Assembly (NCBI RefSeq): GCF_000812465.1
Contig: NZ_JWMA01000106.1
Coordinates: forward strand, 1 to 64,000
From: Cupriavidus sp. IDO
GTDB lineage: Bacteria > Pseudomonadota > Gammaproteobacteria > Burkholderiales > Burkholderiaceae
DNA length: 64,000 bases
Direction of reading: 5' to 3'
Shown here: positions 16,831 to 25,250 of the stretch, piece after piece
Layout: every line of letters starts with the position of its first letter
How positions within the stretch are numbered: the stretch's first letter is position 1
Notes under the pieces: model-generated
What the model was told of the DNA's origin: nothing
What the model saw: the letters and a program-made list of their open reading frames with translations, nothing else
Databases searched by the model: none
Position numbers and translations under genes: made by a program

Positions 16831-18029
16831 GCGGCGCCGGGCGCGGGCCGCTCGCCGCGGAAACTCATGATGGCGCAAACGGCGCCGGCCGCCGCGGCGG
16901 CAGAGGCCAGTCCGAAGGTATGGGCCGGCGCCAGCGCATTCCAGGTCCAGCCCATCACCAGCCCGCCCAGCGTGCCGCCCACGCCATAGGAAATGCCCGT
17001 GTAGAGCGCCTGTCCGCGCCCCTGCAGTGGGCCGGCAAACCAGTGCTGTAGCCGCTTCAGGCTGGCACTGTGATGTGCGGCAAAGGTCGCCGCATGCAGC
17101 ACCTGCACCAGCGCCATCAGCCACACGAGCCGCGGGAAGTAGCCGGTCAGCCCGAAACGCAGCGCCGCCAGCACGAAGGTGCCGGCCAGGATGGTCCGCA
17201 ACGTGTAGCGTGCGAACAGCAGGCCCTGGTAGTAGAAGAAGACAATTTCCGCCACCACGCCGATCGTCCACATCACGCCGATCGAGAACTTGCTGTAGCC
17301 CAGCCGCTCCAGGTACAGCGAATAGAAGACGTACAGCGCGGCATGCGCAAACATCATCAGGAAGGCTGATGCCAGGAACCACGCCACATCGGGCCGGCGC
17401 ACCAGCGGCAGCGCGCGCGGCGGGTGCACGCGCGGGCCTTCGTCAGGTGCGTCGCGCATGCTGTGGACCACCAGGGCGAGGATTGCCAGCATTGCGCTCG
17501 CCAGCCACGGGAAAGCCAGCATGCCGGCATGCTCGAACAGGGCCCCGCCGCCAAGCACCGCGGCGATAAAGCCGGCCGAGCCGAACATGCGGATGCGGCC
17601 GTAGCTGTGGTCGAAGGCGCCGTAGCGGCGCAAGGTTGAGATCGTCAGCGCATCGCCGAGCGGCGACATGGCGCTGGTGATCAGGCTGAGCATGAGCATC
17701 ATCGCCATCATGCCGCTGTAGCTGTCGACGCCCGGCACCATCAGGAAGGCAAACAGCGAAGTCAGCGCGCTCAGGCGCAGGATGCGCACGCGCGTGTGCA
17801 GCACATCGGAAAGCCAGCCCCACAGATAGGGGCCGACGATGCGGGCAACCTGGAAGCTGGCCATCAGCACGCCGATCTGCACCGGCGAGAAACCGCGGCC
17901 CGCAAAATAGAGGCTTACATACGGCGAGATGACGCCAACATAGCCGTAGTAGCCGAGATAGAACAGGCCAAAGCGGCCGTATTCAGGCCGGGAAGCGCGC
18001 GGCGCGCCGGCCTCCGGGGCGAGGCCCAA
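16752..18029 (-). CDS. MFS transporter, phenylpropionate-permease (HcaT)-like
   Basis: The 425-residue transporter has about 12 spans. [23 protein letters not shown] opens the first half, with SGALLFEHAG-type and [19 protein letters not shown] segments later. The pattern matches the MFS_1-like/PPP family, but the substrate is unknown. The start is TTG at 18029, one base after the aroC stop (TGA-G-TTG), implying translational coupling; no ATG is available nearby. The hydrophilic C-terminal tail is encoded opposite the end of the flavin oxidase gene. Confidence 0.82.
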   Translation of the reverse strand: MGLAPEAGAPRASRPEYGRFGLFYLGYYGYVGVISPYVSLYFAGRGFSPVQIGVLMASFQVARIVGPYLWGWLSDVLHTRVRILRLSALTSLFAFLMVPGVDSYSGMMAMMLMLSLITSAMSPLGDALTISTLRRYGAFDHSYGRIRMFGSAGFIAAVLGGGALFEHAGMLAFPWLASAMLAILALVVHSMRDAPDEGPRVHPPRALPLVRRPDVAWFLASAFLMMFAHAALYVFYSLYLERLGYSKFSIGVMWTIGVVAEIVFFYYQGLLFARYTLRTILAGTFVLAALRFGLTGYFPRLVWLMALVQVLHAATFAAHHSASLKRLQHWFAGPLQGRGQALYTGISYGVGGTLGGLVMGWTWNALAPAHTFGLASAAAAAGAVCAIMSFRGERPAPGAAQDSAAATSSAIASDEVSPGDSMPNR

Positions 18030-18030
18030 C

Positions 18031-19143
18031 TCAGCGCGGCTGAGCGCCTGCCTGCGCCGGGATGCGCGGCGTATCCACCTTCACGTCGCCGCATTGCGCG
18101 CGATGGCGCAGCGCGTGGTCCATCAGCACCAGCGCGAGCATGGCTTCGGCGATCGGCGTGGCGCGGATGCCCACGCACGGATCGTGACGGCCGAAGGTCT
18201 CCACCGTGGCGGCATTGCCGGCCTTGTCGATGGACTCGCGCGGCGTGCGGATGCTGGAAGTCGGCTTGATCGCCAGCGACACCGTGACGTCCTGGCCGGT
18301 GGAAATGCCACCCAGCACGCCGCCGGCGTTGTTGGTACGGAAGCCGTCGGCGGTCAGCTCGTCCCCATGCACGCTGCCGCGCTGCGCGACGCTGGCGAAG
18401 CCTGCGCCGATCTCCACGCCCTTGACGGCATTGATGCCCATCATCGCGTGGGCGATATCGGCATCGAGCCTGTCGTACAGCGGCTCGCCCAGCCCGACCG
18501 GCACGCCGCTGGCCACCACGTCAATGCGCGCGCCGACCGAATCGCCGTCGCGGCGCAGCGCGTCCATATAGGTTTCCAGTTCGGGAACGATGTCGGCATT
18601 CGGCGCGAAGAACGGGTTCTCCGGCACATGCGACCAGTCGATAAACGGCACTTCGATTTCACCGAGCTGCGACATGTAGCCACGGATCTCGGTGCCGTAT
18701 TGCTCGCGCAGCCACTTCTTCGCCACCGCCGCGGCCGCCACCACCGGCGCCGTCAGCCGCGCCGACGAGCGGCCGCCGCCGCGATGGTCGCGGATGCCGT
18801 ACTTTTGCCAGTAAGTGTAGTCGGCGTGGCCCGGCCGGAAGGTCTCGACGATATTGCCGTAGTCCTTGCTGCGCTGGTCGGTGTTGCGGATCATGAGGCA
18901 GATCGGCGTGCCGGTGGTCTTGCCCTCGAACACGCCGGACAGGATTTCGACCTGGTCGGCTTCCTGGCGCTGCGTCACGTGGCGCGAGGTGCCGGGCTTG
19001 CGGCGGTCCAGGTCGATCTGGATATCGGCTTCGGTCAGCGCCATGCCCGGCGGGCAGCCATCCACCACCGCGCCGATGGCGGGGCCGTGCGATTCGCCGA
19101 AGGTAGTGACAGTGAAGAGCAGGCCAAGGGTATTGCCGGACAT
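18031..19143 (-). CDS. aroC: chorismate synthase
   Basis: The 370-residue enzyme makes chorismate from 5-enolpyruvylshikimate-3-phosphate, the last shared step of aromatic amino-acid synthesis, using reduced FMN. Signatures include GESHGPAIG near the N-terminus, [30 protein letters not shown] and GGISTGQ. The start at 19143 ([10 protein letters not shown]) matches the family; an upstream extension to 19179 is ignored. It lies between a GST-like gene and an MFS gene on the same strand. Confidence 0.96.
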   Translation of the reverse strand: MSGNTLGLLFTVTTFGESHGPAIGAVVDGCPPGMALTEADIQIDLDRRKPGTSRHVTQRQEADQVEILSGVFEGKTTGTPICLMIRNTDQRSKDYGNIVETFRPGHADYTYWQKYGIRDHRGGGRSSARLTAPVVAAAAVAKKWLREQYGTEIRGYMSQLGEIEVPFIDWSHVPENPFFAPNADIVPELETYMDALRRDGDSVGARIDVVASGVPVGLGEPLYDRLDADIAHAMMGINAVKGVEIGAGFASVAQRGSVHGDELTADGFRTNNAGGVLGGISTGQDVTVSLAIKPTSSIRTPRESIDKAGNAATVETFGRHDPCVGIRATPIAEAMLALVLMDHALRHRAQCGDVKVDTPRIPAQAGAQPR

Positions 19144-19218
19144 GATGGAAACCGCACAGGAATTGGGGACGGCCTCCATTGTAAGGCCAATGCCCGCCCA
19201 GAGGGCCGCCCGGCGCGG

Positions 19219-19941
19219 TCAGGCGGCTTGTGCCTGCGCCGCCATGTCCGGATAGAATTCGGCCCGCATCCGCTCCATATACGCCACCAGGTTGGCATGG
19301 CCTTCCGCCGCGGTGCGGATCGGGGTGTCGAATACGGGGCACAGCAGGCTGCCGCCGAAGGCAAACAGCGTCGCGTCGGCCCCGCACGGCTTGTCGCCCA
19401 TGAGGTAGCGCTTGTCGCCCAGGATGTCGCAGACCGAAGTCACGCCCTTGTTGGCGAGCGCCACCAGCTCCTCCTCGTTGTGCCGGCCAAGGCCCTGCCC
19501 CCACAGGGTCTTCTTCACCTTGTAGCGCACCAGCCGCTCGGCCAGCCCGCGCACCGGCGCCGGCACGCCGCGGAAGAACTGCGCCGGGCCCTTCTCGAAA
19601 TTGCCCGGATCAAGCCAGCGCACCCGCGCCACTGCCCAGTACAGGTGGTCCTCCATCAGCTTCTCGGCGGCCCAGGCGATGCCGCGCTCGGCGGGAGTCA
19701 GGCCCGCATCGAAGTCGATGTGGTAGGTCTTCTCGATATGCCAGCGGATCATGGTGGAATCCGCCACGATCCGTCCCATGTCGTCCAGGTACGGCAGCTT
19801 GCCCTTGGGCGCGCGCCGCAGGCTGCCGCGCCGGGTCTGGTATGGCAGGCCCGCCAGCTTGAGCAGCATCTCCGCCTTGGTGACGAACGGGCTGGCATCG
19901 GGCAGCCCGAAGGCCGCGCCAAACGTATATAGCGTAATCAT
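19219..19941 (-). CDS. glutathione S-transferase-like protein (metaxin/Fax type)
   Basis: The 240-residue protein starts MITLYTFGAAFGLPDASPFV and continues PKGKLPYLDDMGRIVADSTMI. This is the split thioredoxin-like N-domain of the metaxin/Fax-like GST group, followed by an all-helical C-domain ending in DKRYLMGDKPCGADATLFAF. The enzyme function is not established for this group. GGAGG precedes the ATG. It starts 12 bases after the acyltransferase fusion gene, so the two are probably one operon. Confidence 0.82.
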   Translation of the reverse strand: MITLYTFGAAFGLPDASPFVTKAEMLLKLAGLPYQTRRGSLRRAPKGKLPYLDDMGRIVADSTMIRWHIEKTYHIDFDAGLTPAERGIAWAAEKLMEDHLYWAVARVRWLDPGNFEKGPAQFFRGVPAPVRGLAERLVRYKVKKTLWGQGLGRHNEEELVALANKGVTSVCDILGDKRYLMGDKPCGADATLFAFGGSLLCPVFDTPIRTAAEGHANLVAYMERMRAEFYPDMAAQAQAA

Positions 19942-19953
19942 GAAGTCCGCCTC

Positions 19954-21852
19954 CTAGCGCCAGTCGCCACGCAACGTGCACACCATCTGCTGCAGCCCTT
20001 CCGGCGTGGCCTGCTCGGGTGGCACCGGCTCGCCGACCACCAGCTCCAGCCGGTTGAGGATGCCGCGCCGGAACGGCCGCGACATGGCCGCCCCGCCCTT
20101 GCGCGAGAAGAAGCTGCCCCACAGCCCGCGCAGGGCCATCGGCACCACGGGCACGGGCGTGCGCCGGATGATCTGCTGCACGCCCTGCTTGAACGGGTTG
20201 ATCTCGCCGTTCTCGGTGATCTTGCCTTCCGGGAAGATGCAGACAAGGTCGCCGTCGCGCAGCGCGTCCGCCACGCTGTCGTAGGCTCGCTCGAGCATGG
20301 CCGGATCTTCGTGCGCGGGCGCGATCGGAATCGCCTTGGCCTGGCGGAAGAACCACGACAGGAACGGCACCTTGAAGATACGGTGATCCATCACGAAACG
20401 CACCGGCCGCGGGCTGGCGGCCATCAGCACCACCGCATCGGCAAAGCTGACGTGGTTGCACACCAGCACCGCGGCGCCCTCGGCCGGAATCCGCTCGGCA
20501 TTGATGCGGCGCAGCCGGTAGACCGTATGCACCAGAATCCACGCGATAAAGCGCAGCAGGAACTCCGGCACCAGCGAATAGATATAGATCGCGACGAATG
20601 CATTCAGCAATCCGACGACCAGAAACAACTGCGGAATGGTATAGCCGGCCTGCGTCAGCGCCACACCCAGCAGCGAAGCTCCAATCATGAAGAAGCTGTT
20701 CAGGATGTTGTTGGCCGCGATAATGCGCGCCCGGTGAGTGGGCGCGCTGCGGCTCTGGATCAGTGCGTAGAGCGGCACGCTGTAGAACCCGCCGAACATC
20801 GCCAGCAGGAACAGGTCGGCCAGCACGCGCCAGTGGCGCGGCTCCGTGACGAAGGCGCCGACACCGCTCAGCCCGGCCGCGCTCTGGCCGTGGCTGGCAA
20901 GGTACAGGTCGACGGCGAATACCGTCATGCCGATCGAGCCGAACGGCACCAGGCCGATTTCCACGTGGCGGCCGGACAAGCGCTCGCACAGCAGCGAGCC
21001 CGTGCCAATGCCCAGCGAGAACACTGCCAGCAACAGCGTCACGACGTTCTGGTCGCCGCCCAGCACGTCCTTGGCAAAGCTGAAGAACGAGGTCAGGAAG
21101 GTCGCGCCGAGGAACCACAGCCACGAGATGCCCAGCAGGCTGAGAAACACCGTGCGGTTCTCGCGCGCCAGCATCAGGTTGCGCCAGGTCTCGGAGAACG
21201 GATTCCAGTTGATGCGCAGATCCGGCTGGGGCGCGGGCGACACCGGCACGCGCGACGACACCAGCCGCCCCGCCACCGCCAGCACGACGCAGGCCACACC
21301 GACATACAGCGGACCGACCACCTTGCCGCCGAGCGTCAGCCCCGCCAGCTCGCCGCCCAGCAGCGTGCCGAGCAGGATGGCGACGAAGGTGCCCATTTCG
21401 ACCAGCCCGTTGCCGCCCACCAGTTCGGTTTCATCGAGGTGCTGCGGAAGGTAGGCGAACTTGACCGGCCCGAACAGCGTGGAATGCAGCCCCATCATGA
21501 AGGTGCCCAGGTACAGCAGCGTGGCGCTGTGCCAGGCAAACCCCGCCAGGCCGAGCACCATGATGACGATTTCCAGCGTCTTGACCAGCCGGATCAGGCG
21601 CGACTTCTCGATCTTGTCGGCGATCTGCCCGCTGGTGGCAGAAAACAGCAGGAACGGCGCGATGAAGATGGCCGAGATCAGGAAAGCGGCGCTCCTGGCG
21701 TCCACGCCCTCGAACAGCGCCGTGTGGTATGTCACCAGCGAGGTGAAGGCGACCTTGAAGACGTTGTCGTTCATCGCCCCCAGGAACTGGGTCCAGAAAA
21801 ACGGGGCGAAACGGCGCGCGCCGAGCAGGCGGAACTGGCTGTGTTGGCTCAT
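19954..21852 (-). CDS. MFS transporter fused to a PlsC-type acyltransferase
   Basis: The 632-residue two-part protein has residues about 1-420 as an MFS permease related to the lysophospholipid transporter LplT (FWTQFLGAMNDNVFKVAF near the start). Residues about 430-632 form a 1-acylglycerol-phosphate acyltransferase domain with NHVSFADA (HxxxxD) and FPEGKITENGE. A likely role is flipping lysophospholipids inward and re-acylating them. There is no third acyl-ACP synthetase domain, unlike Aas-containing fusions. I start it at 21852 (MSQHSQFR); the ribosome site is weak. Confidence 0.87.
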   Translation of the reverse strand: MSQHSQFRLLGARRFAPFFWTQFLGAMNDNVFKVAFTSLVTYHTALFEGVDARSAAFLISAIFIAPFLLFSATSGQIADKIEKSRLIRLVKTLEIVIMVLGLAGFAWHSATLLYLGTFMMGLHSTLFGPVKFAYLPQHLDETELVGGNGLVEMGTFVAILLGTLLGGELAGLTLGGKVVGPLYVGVACVVLAVAGRLVSSRVPVSPAPQPDLRINWNPFSETWRNLMLARENRTVFLSLLGISWLWFLGATFLTSFFSFAKDVLGGDQNVVTLLLAVFSLGIGTGSLLCERLSGRHVEIGLVPFGSIGMTVFAVDLYLASHGQSAAGLSGVGAFVTEPRHWRVLADLFLLAMFGGFYSVPLYALIQSRSAPTHRARIIAANNILNSFFMIGASLLGVALTQAGYTIPQLFLVVGLLNAFVAIYIYSLVPEFLLRFIAWILVHTVYRLRRINAERIPAEGAAVLVCNHVSFADAVVLMAASPRPVRFVMDHRIFKVPFLSWFFRQAKAIPIAPAHEDPAMLERAYDSVADALRDGDLVCIFPEGKITENGEINPFKQGVQQIIRRTPVPVVPMALRGLWGSFFSRKGGAAMSRPFRRGILNRLELVVGEPVPPEQATPEGLQQMVCTLRGDWR

Positions 21853-21991
21853 GTAGGCAGGCTTGCAGGTCCAGGAACCCGGCATTCTGCCGGAGTGACG
21901 TCCCGGCCGCCATCATGCCATCTCCGCCCGGCCACGCGGAAGCATTCGAGGAATCTGTCCAGAGGAGGCGGCCCGGCGCCGCCCGGGATGC

Positions 21992-22438
21992 TCAGTCGGC
22001 CCGCTCTTCCGGCCAGTCGCGGATATAGGCCTTGAGCATCTTGTTCTCGAAGCTCTGCTCTTCCACTACCGCCTTGGCGACGTCGTAGAACGAGATCACG
22101 CCCATCAGGGTGCGGTTGTCGAGCACCGGCAGGTAGCGGGTGTGACGCTCAAGCATCATGCGGCGCACCTCGTTGACGTCGGTCTCCATGGTGCAGGTCA
22201 ACGGCGCGTCGTCCATCACCTTGCGGATCCCGACGGTGCCCAGCGTGCCGCCGCTGCGCGAGAGCGTTTCAATGATCTCGCGGAAGGTCAGCATGCCGAC
22301 CAGGTCGCCGTATTCCATCACCACCAGGGAGCCGATGTCGTGCTCGGCCATGGTATTGACTGCCAGCAGCAATGACGTATCCGGCGTCACGGTGTAGAGC
22401 GTATTGCCCTTGATCTGCAGGATGTCGCTGACTTTCAT
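21992..22438 (-). CDS. CBS-domain protein
   Basis: The 148-residue protein consists of two CBS motifs (about 8-62 and 75-130: LVVMEYGDLVGMLTFREI and RYLPVLDNRTLMGVISFYDV). Stand-alone CBS pairs bind adenine nucleotides and regulate partner proteins; no partner is evident here. The start at 22438 has GGAGA upstream. The long frame beyond it toward 22636 is non-coding. Confidence 0.88.
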   Translation of the reverse strand: MKVSDILQIKGNTLYTVTPDTSLLLAVNTMAEHDIGSLVVMEYGDLVGMLTFREIIETLSRSGGTLGTVGIRKVMDDAPLTCTMETDVNEVRRMMLERHTRYLPVLDNRTLMGVISFYDVAKAVVEEQSFENKMLKAYIRDWPEERAD

Positions 22439-22681
22439 GATGGTCTCCGCTACCAGTACTGAAGGCACCGCTTCCGGATCACTATGAATCCGGGGGGCGC
22501 GATGCCAATGTCTAATCGTTCTGTGGCTCTCAGGGTGTGCGGGCAGCGCATGCCCGTGCGCCGATGCTAGCCCAAACCGCCCGCAGAAGTAAAGCACAGG
22601 CCGGTTTCCGGCCATGCCGGCCCCGCCGCGGGGCACGCGATGCTACGATGCTGGCCGGAGACAACTCTTAGCTGAAATGCC
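22439..22681. other. divergent gap between the CBS and metY genes
   Basis: These 243 bases hold several GC hairpins, for example CCGGAT/ATCCGG around eight bases and GCCGG/CCGGC near 22600. The metY side has no good ribosome site; the nearest GGAG is 23 bases before the ATG. A structured metY leader is possible. I do not recognise a known SAM- or SAH-binding riboswitch in it. Confidence 0.3.
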
Positions 22682-23992
22682 ATGTCCGGTACCCGTTTCG
22701 ACACGTTGGCGCTGCATGCCGGCGCCGCGCCCGACCCCGCCACCGGGGCACGGGCCACGCCTATCCACCTGACCACCTCCTTCGTCTTCCGCGACAGCGA
22801 GCACGCCGCTTCGCTGTTCAACATGGAACGCGCCGGCCACGTCTACTCGCGCATTTCGAACCCGACGGTTGCAGTCCTGGAAGAGCGCGTCGCCGCCCTA
22901 GAGAACGGCGCGGGCGCGATCGCCACGGCCTCCGGGCAGGCCGCGCTGCACCTGGCGGTCGCCACGCTGATGGGTGCCGGCTCGCACATTGTCGCCTCCT
23001 CGGCCCTGTACGGCGGCTCGCATAATCTGCTGCATTACACGCTGCGCCGCTTCGGCATTGAGACCACCTTCGTCAAGGCGCGCGACATCGATGCCTGGCG
23101 CGCCGCGATCCGGCCGAATACCCGGCTGCTGTTCGGCGAGACGCTCGGCAACCCCGGCCTGGACGTGCTCGATATCCCGACGCTGGCCCAGCTTGGCCAG
23201 GAAAGCGGCATTCCGCTGCTGGTCGATTCGACTTTCACCACGCCTTACCTGCTGCGCCCGTTCGACCACGGCGCCGGCCTGCTCTATCACTCGGCCACCA
23301 AGTTCCTGGGCGGTCACGGCACCACCATCGGCGGCGTCCTGGTGGAAGGCGGCACCTTCGACTTCGAGGCTTCGGGGCGCTTCCCGGAACTGTCAGAGCC
23401 GTATGAAGGCTTCCACAACATGGTGTTCACCGAAGAAAGCACAGTCGCGCCCTTCTTGCTGCGCGCCCGCCGCGAAGGCCTGCGCGACTTCGGCGCCTGC
23501 ATGAACCCGATGGCCGCCTGGCAACTGCTGCAGGGCGTGGAAACGCTGCCGCTGCGCATGAGCCGCCATGTCGAGAACACGCGGCGCGTGGTGCAGTTCC
23601 TCGTCTCGCATCCGATGGTGGAGTCGGTGTCCTATCCCGAGCTGGAGTCCCACCCCGACTACGAGCTGGCCAAGCGCCTGCTGCCGCGCGGCTGCGGCGC
23701 CGTGTTCAGCTTCAACCTGAAGGGCAACCGCGCCGCCGGTCAGCGCTTTATCGAGAGCCTGTCGCTGTTCTCGCACCTGGCCAATGTGGGCGATGCGCGC
23801 TCGCTGGTGATCCACCCGGCTTCGACCACGCACTTCCGCATGGACGCGGCGGCGCTGCAGTCGGCCGGCATCACCGAAGGCACCATCCGCCTGTCGATCG
23901 GCCTGGAAGATGCCGATGACCTGATCGACGACCTCAAGCGCGGCCTGAAGGCCGCTGAAAAGGCCATGAGCGGCAAGGGAGGGCAAGCCTGA
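22682..23992 (+). CDS. metY: O-acetylhomoserine aminocarboxypropyltransferase (sulfhydrylase)
   Basis: The 436-residue PLP enzyme of the Cys/Met family makes homocysteine from O-acetylhomoserine and sulfide. The N-terminus FDTLALHAG, then YSRISNPTVAVLEERVA, and YHSATKFLGGHG with the PLP lysine K207 are diagnostic. The length fits MetY better than the shorter MetZ (about 400 residues), though an O-succinylhomoserine enzyme is not excluded. Its stop overlaps the ATG of the next gene by one base (TGATG), so the two are coupled. Confidence 0.87.
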   Translation: MSGTRFDTLALHAGAAPDPATGARATPIHLTTSFVFRDSEHAASLFNMERAGHVYSRISNPTVAVLEERVAALENGAGAIATASGQAALHLAVATLMGAGSHIVASSALYGGSHNLLHYTLRRFGIETTFVKARDIDAWRAAIRPNTRLLFGETLGNPGLDVLDIPTLAQLGQESGIPLLVDSTFTTPYLLRPFDHGAGLLYHSATKFLGGHGTTIGGVLVEGGTFDFEASGRFPELSEPYEGFHNMVFTEESTVAPFLLRARREGLRDFGACMNPMAAWQLLQGVETLPLRMSRHVENTRRVVQFLVSHPMVESVSYPELESHPDYELAKRLLPRGCGAVFSFNLKGNRAAGQRFIESLSLFSHLANVGDARSLVIHPASTTHFRMDAAALQSAGITEGTIRLSIGLEDADDLIDDLKRGLKAAEKAMSGKGGQA

Positions 23993-24816
23993 TGGAACTG
24001 AATCTCGCAAGCCAGCCGGCCTACGCCTATACCGGCGGCAAACCCTTCGATCCCGCCCTGCCCTGCGCCGTGTTCGTGCACGGCGCGCAGAACGACCACA
24101 GCGTCTGGGGCCTGCAGACGCGCTGGTTTGCCAACCACGGCTTCTCGGTGCTGGCGGTGGACCTGCCGGGCCACAACCGCAGCAAGGGCGCCCCGCTCGC
24201 TACGGTCGAGGAAATGGCCGACTGGGTCATGGCACTCGTGGCGGCCGCCGGCGTGAAGGCGCCGGCGCTGGTGTTCGGCCACAGCATGGGCTCGCTGATC
24301 GCACTGGAATGCGCGGCACGGCATCCGCAGGCGGTGCGCGCCATTGCGATGCTGGCAACCGGCTATCCGATGAAAGTATCGGACGCGCTGCTCGATGCCT
24401 CGCTCAATCACGAGGACCAGGCCATCGCCATGGTCAACACCTGGTCGCTGTCGAGCCTGGCGAACAAGCCTTCCTCGCCCGGTCCCGGCGCCTGGATGCA
24501 CGGCGGCAGCCAGCGGCTGATGGAGCGCGTTTCGCGCAACAACCCGTCGGCCCATGTGTTCCACAACGACTTCTCCGCCTGCAACGCCTACGCGCACGGC
24601 GAGGAAGCCGCCACGGCCCTGGCCTGTCCGGCCCTGTTCATCAGCGGCACCAAGGACATGATGACCTCGCCGAAGGCCGCGCAGGCGCTGGCCGCCAAAA
24701 TGGCCAATGCCAGCACGGTGACGGTGCCTTGTGGGCACGCCTTGATGGGCGAGCGGCCGGATGAAGTGCTGGACGCACTGGCGGCCTTTGCGCGCAAGGT
24801 GGTGGCGACACGCTGA
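23992..24816 (+). CDS. alpha/beta hydrolase coupled to metY
   Basis: The 274-residue alpha/beta hydrolase has oxyanion motif VFVHGAQNDHSVWG, nucleophile elbow FGHSMGS, acid region ISGTKDMMTSPK and the catalytic His in CGHALMGERPDEV. It overlaps metY by one base, so it probably acts in the same process. It is not MetX, because it lacks that family's length and motifs. The substrate is unknown. Confidence 0.85.
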   Translation: MELNLASQPAYAYTGGKPFDPALPCAVFVHGAQNDHSVWGLQTRWFANHGFSVLAVDLPGHNRSKGAPLATVEEMADWVMALVAAAGVKAPALVFGHSMGSLIALECAARHPQAVRAIAMLATGYPMKVSDALLDASLNHEDQAIAMVNTWSLSSLANKPSSPGPGAWMHGGSQRLMERVSRNNPSAHVFHNDFSACNAYAHGEEAATALACPALFISGTKDMMTSPKAAQALAAKMANASTVTVPCGHALMGERPDEVLDALAAFARKVVATR

Positions 24817-24827
24817 CTGCCCTCACC

Positions 24828-24864
24828 CGCGGGTGGCCTCCGGGAGTCCCGGCGGCCACCCGCG
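24828..24864 (+). terminator. strong hairpin after the metY-hydrolase pair
   Basis: An 11-bp perfect stem (CGCGGGTGGCC 24828-24838 with its complement 24854-24864) encloses a 15-base loop that itself contains a GGGAGTCCC fold. It begins 11 bases after the stop. No T-run follows, so it may stabilise the 3' end or act with Rho. Confidence 0.5.
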
Positions 24865-24914
24865 AACCGTGCCCGCGGTCTACACTGCAGACATAAAAGG
24901 ACACGGAGACAGTC

Positions 24915-25232
24915 ATGGCCCAGGCCCACGCACGCGAGTTCGAGAACTTCGCGGCCTTCTATCCCTACTACCTGAGCGAACACCAGAACCGGACCTGCCG
25001 GCGCCTGCATTTCGCCGGCTCGACGGTGGCGCTGCTGTGCCTGCTGGCGCTGGTGCTGACCGGCAATGCCTGGTGGCTGCTGGGTGCGGCGGTGGCTGGC
25101 TACGCGTTCGCGTGGGTGGGTCACTTCGGCTTCGAGAAGAACCGCCCTGCCACCTTCCGGCACCCGTTCTACAGCCTGATGGGAGACTGGGTCATGTACG
25201 CCGATATCTGGCGCGGCAGGATTCCATTCTGA
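24915..25232 (+). CDS. Mpo1-like (DUF962) membrane protein
   Basis: The 105-residue protein has two membrane spans (about 36-54 and 58-76). Conserved His-rich ends are YYLSEHQNRTCRRLHFAGS and GHFGFEKNRPATFRHPFYSL. This pattern defines DUF962, whose yeast member Mpo1 is an Fe-dependent dioxygenase for 2-hydroxy fatty acids. The function in bacteria is inferred only. GGAG lies nine bases before the ATG. It is convergent with yihY 18 bases away. Confidence 0.85.
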   Translation: MAQAHAREFENFAAFYPYYLSEHQNRTCRRLHFAGSTVALLCLLALVLTGNAWWLLGAAVAGYAFAWVGHFGFEKNRPATFRHPFYSLMGDWVMYADIWRGRIPF

Positions 25233-25250
25233 TCCGCCACCGGCACGGCC

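Noticed and set aside
20311-22035. A 574-residue plus-strand frame opposite the MFS-acyltransferase fusion
   Set aside because: Antisense to a well-supported gene with both MFS and PlsC motifs, and its own composition is not protein-like.
22439-22681. A SAM or SAH riboswitch before metY
   Set aside because: GC hairpins are present, but I could not match the conserved cores of known SAM or SAH classes. A covariance-model search would decide.
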